Origin: Salinimicrobium xinjiangense DSM 19287
GTDB lineage: Bacteria > Bacteroidota > Bacteroidia > Flavobacteriales > Flavobacteriaceae
Assembly: GCF_000423585.1 (NCBI RefSeq)
Contig: NZ_KE384055.1
Location: forward strand, 1 to 61,251
Length of the DNA stretch: 61,251 nt
Direction: 5' to 3'
Shown one piece after another: positions 53,423-61,251 of this stretch. Each line of letters starts with the position of its first letter. Positions within the stretch are counted from its first letter, which is position 1. Position numbers and translations under genes: made by a program. The notes under the pieces were generated by a model. It saw only the letters and a list, made by a program, of their open reading frames with translations. It did no database searches and was not told the origin of the DNA.

Positions 53423-55987
53423 TTAGAAAGGATAATTGATACCTACATTGAATACTGCTTTGTTCAATTTATATCCCCTAAACCATCGCTCTCCTTCTGG
53501 AAGTGAAGGGTCATATGTTTTAAAGCCGATATCAAATCTGAGGACGAAGAAATCAAAGTCATAGCGCAATCCCACACCTGTTCCCACAGCTAATTCTCCC
53601 AGGTCTGAAAAACTTGTAAAGGTGGAAGCTTCTTCTTCGACTATGTCAAAGACATTCCAGATATTTCCGGCATCTGCAAACAGGGCGCTGTTGAGGTCGC
53701 CAAAAAGATTAAACCGGTATTCCGCACTAAGGGCAATCTTCATGTTCGCCTCGTTAAACTCGTTTCTTCCACCACTGCTTCCGGGGCCGAGGGAATACGG
53801 CTGCCATGCCCTGTTGTCATTTGGTCCTCCGGCAAAGAACGACCTTATGAATGGAATGCTGTTCGAATTTCCGTAGGGAATTGCGATACCGCCAAAAGTG
53901 CGGACGGCAATGACATTTTCGCGTCCCAGGTCCCAATGTTTTATATAATCAATTTCAGTCTTAACATACTGGGAAAAATTGACGCCAAAAAGATCATATT
54001 TATCCTCCTCATTCTTTTGAATACCTCCAAGCTTAGCGACAGCCGAAAGAAGATTACCTGCAGTTTCCAGTTTTACCCGGAGACGAGAAAAATCCTCATC
54101 ATAAATATTCTCCTTCTTGTTTAAGATGTAAGAGAAATTGCTGGCAAAAATAAGATTGTCTTCAGAGAGCCTGTTCTTCCTTTCCCTTAGATCATTCAGT
54201 ATTTGAGTTTGAGTTGCCGTGAGATCTCCAATCTCTCCCAGACGGGCAGATCTTAAGAAGGCATTTGCACCTTCCGGGATTTGAAGAAAACGATTCCCAT
54301 TGTCATTGAAAACAAAATATTCATCGGGAGCATTCACATTTTCAGATGTTGCCACCCGGTTAAGTTCAATGTAGGAGTTACGATAGACATTGAAGTAGTT
54401 GTCTGTATTTAAATTCCGTATATATTGAATGTTTACAAGGTCCATGAGGTGGGTGAGATTGTCATTAGGTAGCCACCTGTAATTCATTACCGCGGTAAAA
54501 CTTTGCTTGTCAAGACCAATGTTTGTCTGCGTACTTGCACCAATTCCTAGAGTAGTGAAGGGGTACATGTATTTGGGTATGAATCTTTCTGTGGAGAAGG
54601 GGAAGAGAATGCGCGGAAGGGTAAGATCTACATCAACTCCAATCTCGGTTATATCAAAGAACCTGTCGGCATCATTGGCTGCGTCCTTGGAGGAGCCTAT
54701 ACTTCCACGCCCGGATACCTCGAGGATCTCTGCTCCTTTAAAAACATTTCTTATCAACAGGGAGCCCCCGAATCCAATACCAAACTTTTGAATATTACTT
54801 TGAGAAAGGTCAAATTCAAAGCCCAGGGAATACTTTTGACGGGGAGTGAGAAATACATTTGCAATGAGATCTGTCCCTGTAGTATCTGCAGGGTCTTCCA
54901 TATACTGAATATTCGGATATCTAAAGATCCTGAGCTGGTTGAGGCGGTTATAGGTAAGAGTGCGATCTGCGTCTGAATAAATACTTTCGGGCGTTATAAA
55001 AATAGCATCGGTCAACGCGCGGGGACGAAATTGTAATTCGTCAAAACTATAAAGATCATAGCCTTCATTTGAAGCCGTATCAGTAACAGGAGCATTCCGG
55101 TTTTCGTACCGGTAATCCGGGAATATATTGACCTTACTTATTTTGTGTACTTTATATGGAATGCGGGTTTGCACCCCGTTTACGGTTGCTTCTCTGTTTT
55201 GGATTATTACTGCGGTATTTACCTTATTACCTGTGTTTATGGTATCGGCCTCAAAGCTAATATATTCCTGTTCGAAGTGATACAATCCGTTGTTGCGGAA
55301 TAGCTGGGTAAGCCGCTCTCTTTCGGCTCCAAAATCCTGAGTGCGGTACTGCACCCCCGGAACAATTTTAGAATCTGCACGGTGGACGCTGTAAATAGAA
55401 TCTGCAACAATTGAGGCAATCCTGGTGGTGATGGAATCCAGGAAATATGGATCTTTAGGGGTAACATAATAATTGACTTCAGCCCTTTTCCTTTTTCCGG
55501 GAATGATCTCATAATCTGTTTCTGCATTGAACCAGCCATTGTTCCAGTACCAGGCTTTTAGCCTTTCGGCCGAACGCTGACTTTGTCCTTCTCCCACTAT
55601 GGCGGGAGGCTCCCCGCTCTCCTTCATCCATTCGTTGATGTTGACGTAAATATTTCCCAGTCGCACGACCTGTTTCTCTGATAGAATCTTTATAAGCCGT
55701 TCTTCTCTCCCCGGTTTCTTGTGAAGCCAGTTCAAAAAGGTGGTATCGGGATCGGGCTTTGCCTGATTATACAGGTATAACTGTAGCGGGAGACCAAGAA
55801 AACGAGTGTTTGGTTCCTGGTAAAGTTGATTGTAAATTTTTCTTTGTGAGATCTCCTCCCCGTCAACGTAAATTGTATTATCGGTTAACAGTCTTTGATC
55901 ATCTTCAACTCTTTTTACGGCGTTACACGAAGAAAGAAAGCAAGCAGTTAAGAGAATTAATGATATTTTTGCCCAAATATGTTTCAA
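53423..55987 (-). CDS. tamL: TamL: BamA/TamA-like outer-membrane assembly lipoprotein
   Basis: An 854-residue Omp85-superfamily protein with a lipoprotein signal (LLTACFLSSC; acylated cysteine at about 21), an acidic/basic linker, POTRA-like domains (about 35-400; first begins NTIYVDGEEISQRKIYNQL) and a C-terminal 16-strand-type barrel ending in aromatic F. The conserved Omp85 loop-6 region is represented by FFAGGPNDNRAWQPYSLGPG. Bacteroidetes use such a lipid-anchored TamA relative, TamL, in outer-membrane biogenesis. The distinction from BamA rests on the lipobox. Divergent from the methyltransferase gene with only 37 bases between; a near-perfect promoter lies there. Confidence 0.9.
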   Translation of the reverse strand: MKHIWAKISLILLTACFLSSCNAVKRVEDDQRLLTDNTIYVDGEEISQRKIYNQLYQEPNTRFLGLPLQLYLYNQAKPDPDTTFLNWLHKKPGREERLIKILSEKQVVRLGNIYVNINEWMKESGEPPAIVGEGQSQRSAERLKAWYWNNGWFNAETDYEIIPGKRKRAEVNYYVTPKDPYFLDSITTRIASIVADSIYSVHRADSKIVPGVQYRTQDFGAERERLTQLFRNNGLYHFEQEYISFEADTINTGNKVNTAVIIQNREATVNGVQTRIPYKVHKISKVNIFPDYRYENRNAPVTDTASNEGYDLYSFDELQFRPRALTDAIFITPESIYSDADRTLTYNRLNQLRIFRYPNIQYMEDPADTTGTDLIANVFLTPRQKYSLGFEFDLSQSNIQKFGIGFGGSLLIRNVFKGAEILEVSGRGSIGSSKDAANDADRFFDITEIGVDVDLTLPRILFPFSTERFIPKYMYPFTTLGIGASTQTNIGLDKQSFTAVMNYRWLPNDNLTHLMDLVNIQYIRNLNTDNYFNVYRNSYIELNRVATSENVNAPDEYFVFNDNGNRFLQIPEGANAFLRSARLGEIGDLTATQTQILNDLRERKNRLSEDNLIFASNFSYILNKKENIYDEDFSRLRVKLETAGNLLSAVAKLGGIQKNEEDKYDLFGVNFSQYVKTEIDYIKHWDLGRENVIAVRTFGGIAIPYGNSNSIPFIRSFFAGGPNDNRAWQPYSLGPGSSGGRNEFNEANMKIALSAEYRFNLFGDLNSALFADAGNIWNVFDIVEEEASTFTSFSDLGELAVGTGVGLRYDFDFFVLRFDIGFKTYDPSLPEGERWFRGYKLNKAVFNVGINYPF

Positions 55988-56006
55988 GTAGCCTTTTTAA
56001 TGTGCT

Positions 56007-56036
56007 CAAAAATACAACTTTGGTATGTTTAGCAAA
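56007..56036 (-). promoter_or_regulatory. Promoter of tamL
   Basis: On the minus strand TTTG (56036-56033), an 18-base spacer and TATTTTTG (56014-56007), both exact consensus boxes. The start codon is 19 bases further on. The -33 box lies inside the start of the divergent methyltransferase gene. Confidence 0.7.
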
Positions 56037-56768
56037 AGCCAAATCAAACTTATAAAAAGCCTCTCTCTAAAAAAGTTCAGAGTAAAAGAGGGCTTATTTA
56101 TAATCGAGGGCAAAAAAGGCATTTTCGAGCTTCTGGATTCACCGCTGATCTTACATTCCCTTTTTACTACGGAAGATATTTTTTCGGCAGAAAAAAGTCT
56201 GACTTTTCTCATTTCTGAAGCTGAATTAAAAAGGATCAGCAATTTAAATACTCCACAAACGGCTGTAGCCATTTTTCACATTCCGCAACCATCAAAGCCT
56301 GAAGCTACCGGACTACAGGTGGTTCTGGATGAGATCCAGGATCCCGGAAATTTGGGAACTATAATAAGGATGTGCGACTGGTTTGGAATTAAAAACCTCA
56401 TTTGTTCCCGTGGAACGGTAGATTGCTTCAACCCAAAGGTTGTACAAGCTACTATGGGATCAATTGCCAGGGTAAATATCAATTATGTGGATCTTCCGCA
56501 ATTTCTGAAAAAGGCAGAAGACGAACTTCCGGTTTACGGGGCATTCCTGGAGGGAGAAAATGTTTATACGCAGTCGCTGCCTTCAGAAGGATTCATAATA
56601 ATGGGGAATGAAGCAAACGGAATTTCTTCAGAAGTTGAAAAACTGGTGACAAAGAAGCTATCTATTCCTCAATTTGGGCAGTCTGCCGAAACAGAAAGCC
56701 TGAATGTTGCAACTGCAACTGCTATTTTTCTGAGTGAATTCCGCCGAAGAAGTCTTACTGGAAAGTGA
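56025..56768 (+). CDS. TrmH/SpoU-family RNA methyltransferase
   Basis: A 247-residue SPOUT methyltransferase that probably 2'-O-methylates rRNA or tRNA. An N-terminal L30e-like substrate-binding domain (about 1-95) precedes the knotted catalytic domain with the three SpoU motifs: VLDEIQDPGNLGTIIRMCDWFG, IIMGNEANGIS and SLNVATATAIFLSEFRR (each listed from its first residues). These resemble RlmB, but the exact target base cannot be assigned. It overlaps the convergent porT gene tail by 14 bases. An exact TATTTTTG box at 55964-55971, inside tamL, may serve as its -7 element. Confidence 0.92.
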   Translation: MFSKSQIKLIKSLSLKKFRVKEGLFIIEGKKGIFELLDSPLILHSLFTTEDIFSAEKSLTFLISEAELKRISNLNTPQTAVAIFHIPQPSKPEATGLQVVLDEIQDPGNLGTIIRMCDWFGIKNLICSRGTVDCFNPKVVQATMGSIARVNINYVDLPQFLKKAEDELPVYGAFLEGENVYTQSLPSEGFIIMGNEANGISSEVEKLVTKKLSIPQFGQSAETESLNVATATAIFLSEFRRRSLTGK

Positions 56769-57462
56769 AATTGAGAAATACACCCCGGGAAGACATTTTA
56801 TCTACATTCCCTGAATAAAAATTATTGGGGTTGTCATCTCTTACAAATTCATCATTAATGGCAAATATTCCGCGGACCGAAGGGGTGAATTTGAAATAGT
56901 AGAGATACAAGTCAATTCCAAAACCAATCTCGTAATAATAGTTGTTGGTAGTCATCCGGAATTGCCCATCGTCATTATCGTCGGGATTATTCTCGTTACT
57001 TGAGAGGTTCAAAGATGTAGAAACCCCTCCAACTACGAATGGCTTGTAATTGTTGATTCGGGTGGTTGAGAACTTTAGCAATAAAGGGATATGAACAAAA
57101 GTTGAATTGATCTCCCTGAAGGTTTTACTATCTGCTTTGGTGAATTGAAAATTGATCCTGTTAAAAGCCACTCCGGGTTCAAGCCTTAGATCCAGGTGAT
57201 CACTTAGCCGCATATTTCCAATAAGTCCCACATTAAACCCAATGGTTCTGTCTACAGAAAAATCCTTACCTGTTGCAGGACTGGCCACATAATTCTTATA
57301 GTCGATATCAAAGTCATAGGTGTTAAACCCAAGGAAGTATCCCCAGGAGAACCTTTGCATATCAAAGTTAGGGTTGTTAACTACGCCTTCTTTGCCAAAG
57401 AGTTGGGCGTGTCCCGGTAAGGCGTAGAAGAGGATTAGTGCCAGGATAAGGTACTTCTTCAT
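56755..57462 (-). CDS. porT: PorT, type IX secretion system beta-barrel protein
   Basis: A 235-residue outer-membrane protein with a signal peptide (MKKYLILALILFYALPGHAQ, cleaving after HAQ) and an eight-strand-type beta-barrel with alternating hydrophobic segments, ending in LNFTFQ. It resembles PorT/SprT, needed for protein secretion and gliding in Bacteroidetes. The ubiE-porT gene pair is typical of flavobacteria and supports the name. The start at 57462 is preferred to one seven codons upstream because it begins the signal peptide directly. It follows ubiE by 4 bases and overlaps the convergent methyltransferase gene. Confidence 0.9.
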   Translation of the reverse strand: MKKYLILALILFYALPGHAQLFGKEGVVNNPNFDMQRFSWGYFLGFNTYDFDIDYKNYVASPATGKDFSVDRTIGFNVGLIGNMRLSDHLDLRLEPGVAFNRINFQFTKADSKTFREINSTFVHIPLLLKFSTTRINNYKPFVVGGVSTSLNLSSNENNPDDNDDGQFRMTTNNYYYEIGFGIDLYLYYFKFTPSVRGIFAINDEFVRDDNPNNFYSGNVDKMSSRGVFLNFTFQ

Positions 57463-57466
57463 AATT

Positions 57467-58195
57467 TTATTTTGATGCAGCATAAATAGTCGCCACTCCC
57501 ATGGTTTGAGGTTTATGTCTTACATCTATAAACCCGGATTTTCTTAAAATATTGTTGAGCTCTTCCCCATATGGAAAAGCGGCGGCACTTTCACTCAAAT
57601 AGCTATAGGCTACCTTATCTTTTGAGAACAGCTTACCAATAAGGGGTAAAAGGTTTTTTGAATAGAAATGATACCCCTGTTTAAAAGGAAATTTAGTGGG
57701 TACAGAGGTTTCTAAAATGACAAAAATTCCTCCCGGTTTTAAAACTCTGAAAATCTCTGAAAGACCTTTTTCCAGATTTTCAAAATTACGGACTCCAAAG
57801 GCCACTGTGATCGCGTCAAATCGATCGTCTTCAAAAGGAAGCGATTCAGAGTCTCCCTGTATCATTTCAATTTTTTTGGATAGATTTTCCTGGGCTATTT
57901 TTTTTCGACCCACTGCAAGCATTCCTTCAGAAAGATCAAGCCCAATGATCTCTTTTGCTCCTGTTTTTGCAAGACTAATAGCAAGGTCTCCCGTGCCGGT
58001 AGCGATGTCCAGAACAGATTCCGGGTTGGTGGCTGCTACCATATTAATTACTTTTTTTCGCCACTTTACATCAATGCCAAAGGAAATGACCCTGTTTAAT
58101 CCATCATATTTGGTGGAAATGGTATCAAACATTTGCTCAACCTGTTTCTTCTTATTGAGGTCGGAATCTTTATAAGGAGTTATTTTTTTTGACAT
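57467..58195 (-). CDS. ubiE: UbiE/MenG quinone methyltransferase
   Basis: A 242-residue SAM-dependent C-methyltransferase acting in the last steps of menaquinone biosynthesis. The class I SAM motif [15 protein letters not shown] (about 58-72), the [12 protein letters not shown] block, and the family signatures [17 protein letters not shown] and RVLKPGGIF are present. In a menaquinone-only flavobacterium the demethylmenaquinone role (MenG) is the likely one. The start at 58195 is chosen, giving [11 protein letters not shown]; it follows an exact -7 box. It is first in an operon with porT. Confidence 0.95.
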   Translation of the reverse strand: MSKKITPYKDSDLNKKKQVEQMFDTISTKYDGLNRVISFGIDVKWRKKVINMVAATNPESVLDIATGTGDLAISLAKTGAKEIIGLDLSEGMLAVGRKKIAQENLSKKIEMIQGDSESLPFEDDRFDAITVAFGVRNFENLEKGLSEIFRVLKPGGIFVILETSVPTKFPFKQGYHFYSKNLLPLIGKLFSKDKVAYSYLSESAAAFPYGEELNNILRKSGFIDVRHKPQTMGVATIYAASK

Positions 58196-58212
58196 CCGGA
58201 ACAAATTTTTGC

Positions 58213-58220
58213 CAAAGATA
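58213..58220 (-). promoter_or_regulatory. Candidate -7 promoter box of ubiE-porT
   Basis: The minus strand reads TATCTTTG, exact TAnnTTTG, 18 bases upstream of the start. The nearest TTTG lies 13 bases further upstream, shorter than the usual spacing. Confidence 0.5.
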
Positions 58221-58297
58221 CAAGAATATCCTCCAAATGATTATAGCTGAAAATCAAATTGTCAAAGCCTATTTTATTTTAGTTGAGGTAAATATCC

Positions 58298-58305
58298 TAA
58301 CTTTG
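58298..58305 (+). promoter_or_regulatory. Candidate -7 promoter box of trkA-trkH
   Basis: TAACTTTG, exact TAnnTTTG, 25 bases upstream of the trkA start. No TTTG at the ideal -33 distance; TTTTAG is nearby. Confidence 0.5.
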
Positions 58306-58330
58306 TCCCTCTTGAACTTACATAGCCCTC

Positions 58331-59680
58331 ATGAAAATAATCATTGCCGGTGCCGGTGAAGTAGGATTTCATTTAGCAAAATTGCTTTCATACGAATCAC
58401 AGGATATTACCCTGATTGATAACAATCGGGAAAATTTGGTTTATGCCGATGCTCATCTGGACATTCGTACCCTGAAGGGAGATGCGACTTCCATTGCAGT
58501 TTTAAAGGATGCGCAGGTAAAAGACGTCGATCTTTTGATTGGTGTTACCAGCAGTGAAACTACCAATATTACTGTTTGTGTCTTAGCTAAGCAATTAGGT
58601 GCCAAACGCACAATAGCCAGAATTGCCAACACAGAGTTCCTGGATAATAAGGAGGAAATTGGCTTTACCCAATTTGGTATTGATGAGCTTATTTCTCCCG
58701 AGGCATTGGCAGCAAAGGAAATTGAATTACTTCTCAACCAGTCTGCTTTTAATGATAGTTACGAATTTGAGGAGGGCGCTCTTACTATGGTTGGACTAAC
58801 TCTTTCCGATTCAGCCGCTTTTATTGGGAGAACGGTCCAGGCAACAGCTAAGATTTTTCCCGGAATACAGTTTATGCCTATCGCCATGAGGCGAAAAGAC
58901 AATGTTGAAACTATAATACCCCGTGGAAATACCTCCTTTAGAGACGGGGATCAGGTATATTTTGTAACTACCAGGGACGGTGTGAAGGAACTTTATAAAC
59001 TCACCGGCAAGAAGCGCCAGGAGATGAAGAATGTTATGATCTTAGGTGGAAGTAAGATTGGCAGAAAAGCTTCCATGGACCTTTGCAAAAAGAAATTGAA
59101 TGTGAAGCTCATAGAAAGTGATAAGGATACAGCTTTTGATCTTGCCGATGAATTACCTAAAGCTCTTATCATTCATGGAGATGGTCGAAATGTCGAATTG
59201 TTGGAGGAAGAAAGTATTCAGGATATGGACGCTTTTATCGCTGTGACAGGAAATTCTGAAACAAATATAATGACTTGCCTTGTGGCTAAGTCAAAAAATG
59301 TGAAGAGGACCATTGCGCTGGTAGAAAATATGGATTATTTTCAGTTAAGTCATTCTATTGGTATTGATACGCTTATCAATAAAAAACTATTGGCTGCCAG
59401 TAATATTTTCAGGTACATTAGAAAGGGTGAAGTTGTGGCAATGACACGCTTGAATAATATGGATGCCGAATTACTCGAATTTATTGTTAAGCCCACTTCA
59501 AAGGTTGCCAATAAAAAAATTGTCGACCTGGATTTTCCAAGATCTGCAATTATTGGGGGAGTTGTCAGGAACGGAATAGGAGAGATCGCTTTGGGAAATT
59601 TTAAAATATCTCCGGGAGACAGGGTTGTTATTTGCTGTTTGCCGCATGCGATTCAGAAGGTCGAAAAATTATTTCTGTAA
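58331..59680 (+). CDS. trkA: TrkA potassium-uptake regulatory subunit
   Basis: A 449-residue cytoplasmic regulator of a Trk/Ktr-type potassium transporter. Two tandem RCK units are seen: RCK_N1 with the nucleotide loop AGAGEVGFHLAKLL (about 6-19), RCK_C1 (about 145-225), RCK_N2 (about 232-350; ILGGSKIGRKAS) and RCK_C2 (about 370-449). NAD(H)/ATP binding to the RCK_N domains gates the partner channel. The stop overlaps the trkH ATG (TAATG), so the two subunits are translationally coupled. Confidence 0.96.
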   Translation: MKIIIAGAGEVGFHLAKLLSYESQDITLIDNNRENLVYADAHLDIRTLKGDATSIAVLKDAQVKDVDLLIGVTSSETTNITVCVLAKQLGAKRTIARIANTEFLDNKEEIGFTQFGIDELISPEALAAKEIELLLNQSAFNDSYEFEEGALTMVGLTLSDSAAFIGRTVQATAKIFPGIQFMPIAMRRKDNVETIIPRGNTSFRDGDQVYFVTTRDGVKELYKLTGKKRQEMKNVMILGGSKIGRKASMDLCKKKLNVKLIESDKDTAFDLADELPKALIIHGDGRNVELLEEESIQDMDAFIAVTGNSETNIMTCLVAKSKNVKRTIALVENMDYFQLSHSIGIDTLINKKLLAASNIFRYIRKGEVVAMTRLNNMDAELLEFIVKPTSKVANKKIVDLDFPRSAIIGGVVRNGIGEIALGNFKISPGDRVVICCLPHAIQKVEKLFL

Positions 59681-61176
59681 TGCCAAGACTGAATAAACCC
59701 ATCATTAGCCATATTATGGGTGTGCTTCTGGTCTGCAATGGAGGCTTTATGCTTACTGCTGCAGGGGTGAGCTTTTATTATGAAGACGGAGTAACTTTGG
59801 ATATTCTTGCCGCAGCCTTGATCACAATGGCAATAGGTGGTCTGGGAATGCTTCTTACCAGAGGACATAAAAAAGAGCTAAAGAAACGGGATGGATATCT
59901 AATAGTTACATTAGGATGGTTATTCATGGCGCTCAGTGGAACCTTACCATATGTCATAAGCGAAAGTATTCCCTCCTTTACAAATGCTTTTTTTGAAACG
60001 ATGTCCGGTTATACTACCACCGGGGCTTCTATTTTAAACGATATTGAATCTATTCCAAAAGGCTTATTGTTCTGGCGGAGTCTGACTCACTGGATTGGTG
60101 GGATGGGAATTATTGTTTTGGCTATTGCTATTCTTCCATTGCTTGGAATTGGAGGAATGCAGCTTTTCGCAGCTGAAGCACCGGGTCCCAGTGCCGATAA
60201 ACTTAAGCCCCGAATTACGGATACAGCAAAAAGATTGTGGTTTATATACGTAGGGTTAACATTTGCTGAAACGGTTCTCCTGTACGTTGCGGGAATGGGA
60301 TTGTTTGATGCAGTGAATCACTCCCTTAGCACACTCTCTACAGGTGGTTTCTCAACAAAGAATGCCAGTTTAGCGTACTGGAATGATAATCCTTTAGTAC
60401 AATATATCATCTGTCTTTTTATGTTCCTGGCGGGTACTAATTTTGTAATAAGTTACTTTGGTTTTAAGGGGAGATTTAATAAAGTGTTTGGGGACGAAGA
60501 ATTTAAATGGTATTCCTTTTTTATCATCGGCTTTACTACTATCGCTGCTCTGGTGATTTTCTTTAAAGCAGATCCCCGGGTTTCATCTATTGCCCATCCC
60601 ATGGTGTGGGGGGAATTTGAAAGTGCAGTTAGACACGGACTCTTCCAGGTACTGGCAATTGTTACAACCACTGGATTTGTAACGGCAGATTACACGGCAT
60701 GGACTCCCTTTTTGACTGTTTTCTTTTTCGGCTTTTTCTTTCTTGGAGGTTCTGCAGGTTCCACCTCAGGTGGTGTTAAGGTGATGCGTCACGTGATCAT
60801 GATCAGGAACGGACTTATTGAATTTAAGAGAACCTTGCATCCCAATGCTGTGCTTCCTGTTCATTACAATGGGAAAAGTATTAATAAGAAGATTGTTTTT
60901 AACATCCTGGGCTTTTTCATTCTTTACATGCTTTCTTTTATAATTGGAGCTGTTGTTTTAGCTGCAATGGGACTCGATTTTAAAACCGCCATTGGTGGAG
61001 CTGCTTCCGCCCTGGGTAATATTGGTCCGGCTTTTGGAGATCTTGGACCGGTAAATAACTTCAATGCCCTGCCAAACCTAGCGAAATGGTGGTGTACATT
61101 TCTCATGTTGATTGGAAGGCTCGAACTTTTCACTGTACTCATTTTACTGACACCTTTCTTCTGGAGAAACAGATAA
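59680..61176 (+). CDS. trkH: TrkH potassium-uptake membrane subunit
   Basis: A 498-residue polytopic membrane protein of the SKT superfamily with about ten helices. Four pore-like P-loop repeats carry selectivity-filter glycines: TTTGASIL, LSTGGFST, TTTGFVT and GNIGPAF. The SGGVKVMR loop before the third/fourth repeat is also conserved. The start is taken at 59680, the TAATG overlap with trkA, giving MPRLNKPIISHIMG; an upstream frame extension lies inside trkA. CAGTG-type repeats begin just after its stop. Confidence 0.95.
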   Translation: MPRLNKPIISHIMGVLLVCNGGFMLTAAGVSFYYEDGVTLDILAAALITMAIGGLGMLLTRGHKKELKKRDGYLIVTLGWLFMALSGTLPYVISESIPSFTNAFFETMSGYTTTGASILNDIESIPKGLLFWRSLTHWIGGMGIIVLAIAILPLLGIGGMQLFAAEAPGPSADKLKPRITDTAKRLWFIYVGLTFAETVLLYVAGMGLFDAVNHSLSTLSTGGFSTKNASLAYWNDNPLVQYIICLFMFLAGTNFVISYFGFKGRFNKVFGDEEFKWYSFFIIGFTTIAALVIFFKADPRVSSIAHPMVWGEFESAVRHGLFQVLAIVTTTGFVTADYTAWTPFLTVFFFGFFFLGGSAGSTSGGVKVMRHVIMIRNGLIEFKRTLHPNAVLPVHYNGKSINKKIVFNILGFFILYMLSFIIGAVVLAAMGLDFKTAIGGAASALGNIGPAFGDLGPVNNFNALPNLAKWWCTFLMLIGRLELFTVLILLTPFFWRNR

Positions 61177-61213
61177 GTAGTGTTCAGTGGTCAGTGATCG
61201 GTGATCAGTTTTG
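61177..61213. repeat. CAGTG-type degenerate repeat cluster after trkH
   Basis: GTTCAGTGGTCAGTGATCGG and similar words, the same family as at 36410, 41480 and 41634. The window ends 38 bases later without another gene. Confidence 0.5.
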
Positions 61214-61251
61214 AGATTAGATTTACAAGCTTGAAGTACAAATATTCAAGT

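Noticed and set aside
3002-56768. Three separate 14-base gene overlaps (mraZ/rsmH, ypdA/rpe, methyltransferase/porT)
   Set aside because: The equal length is most likely chance; the third is tail-to-tail and cannot share a coupling mechanism with the other two.
59632-59679. Upstream start for trkH inside trkA
   Set aside because: The extension copies trkA codons in another frame; the TAATG overlap at 59680 gives the normal N-terminus.

Overview
The window is chromosomal DNA from a member of the Bacteroidetes, most likely the family Flavobacteriaceae. This is inferred from several features seen together: exact Bacteroidetes-type -7 promoter boxes (TAnnTTTG) close to start codons, a short primary sigma factor without region 1.1, an FtsZ ending in FLHDNVD, a porT gene of the type IX secretion system next to ubiE, a TamL-type BamA-like lipoprotein, a PASTA-bearing FtsI, and an AccD without zinc-finger cysteines. 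I cannot name the genus from sequence alone.

Layout. 1-875: the 5' part of an IS110-family transposase (cut by the window edge), its upstream flank and a REP-like palindrome. 876-2258: engB and an alpha/beta hydrolase, leftward. 2464-18156: a complete division and cell-wall (dcw) cluster, rightward: mraZ-rsmH-ftsL-ftsI-murE-mraY-murD-ftsW-murG-murC-ftsQ-ftsA-ftsZ. Genes overlap or nearly touch, with GTGG repeats before mraZ and a strong terminator after ftsZ. murF and ddl are absent from it. 18228-22510: a YqeY-like protein, a small lipoprotein, a lipoprotein subtilase with a PKD domain, and an AraC regulator.

22774-35343 is the most unusual block and is a signalling island. It holds a CheB-type methylesterase gene broken by two one-base deletions, two stand-alone receiver proteins, a 1345-residue CheB-CheR-PAS-histidine kinase fusion, and a 1979-residue soluble hybrid kinase. 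That kinase has nine near-identical ~92-residue poly-HAMP units in two alternating types, then GAF, kinase and three receiver domains. No DNA-binding output protein and no flagellar genes lie nearby, so the output of the system is unknown.

35612-37081: tRNA-Arg(TCG), its terminator, three ~110-bp repeats that look like reversed copies of that terminator module, a second REP-like element and a probable 41-residue membrane protein. 37082-44739: selO, a hypothetical protein, tex, ypdA-rpe, another 41-residue membrane protein, and rpoD. 44818-48278: a PepSY membrane protein and a TonB-dependent receptor, probably for iron uptake, with a dyad around the promoter. 48448-53379: pnp (structured leader), rpsO, accD, fbaA. 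53423-61176: tamL, an rRNA/tRNA methyltransferase, porT, ubiE, and the potassium-uptake pair trkA-trkH.

Most of the window is conserved core genome. The accessory or variable parts are the IS end, the signalling island and the repeat-rich gaps at 422-875, 35686-36770 and 41446-41841. Family assignments come from reading motifs in the translations; no database search was run.
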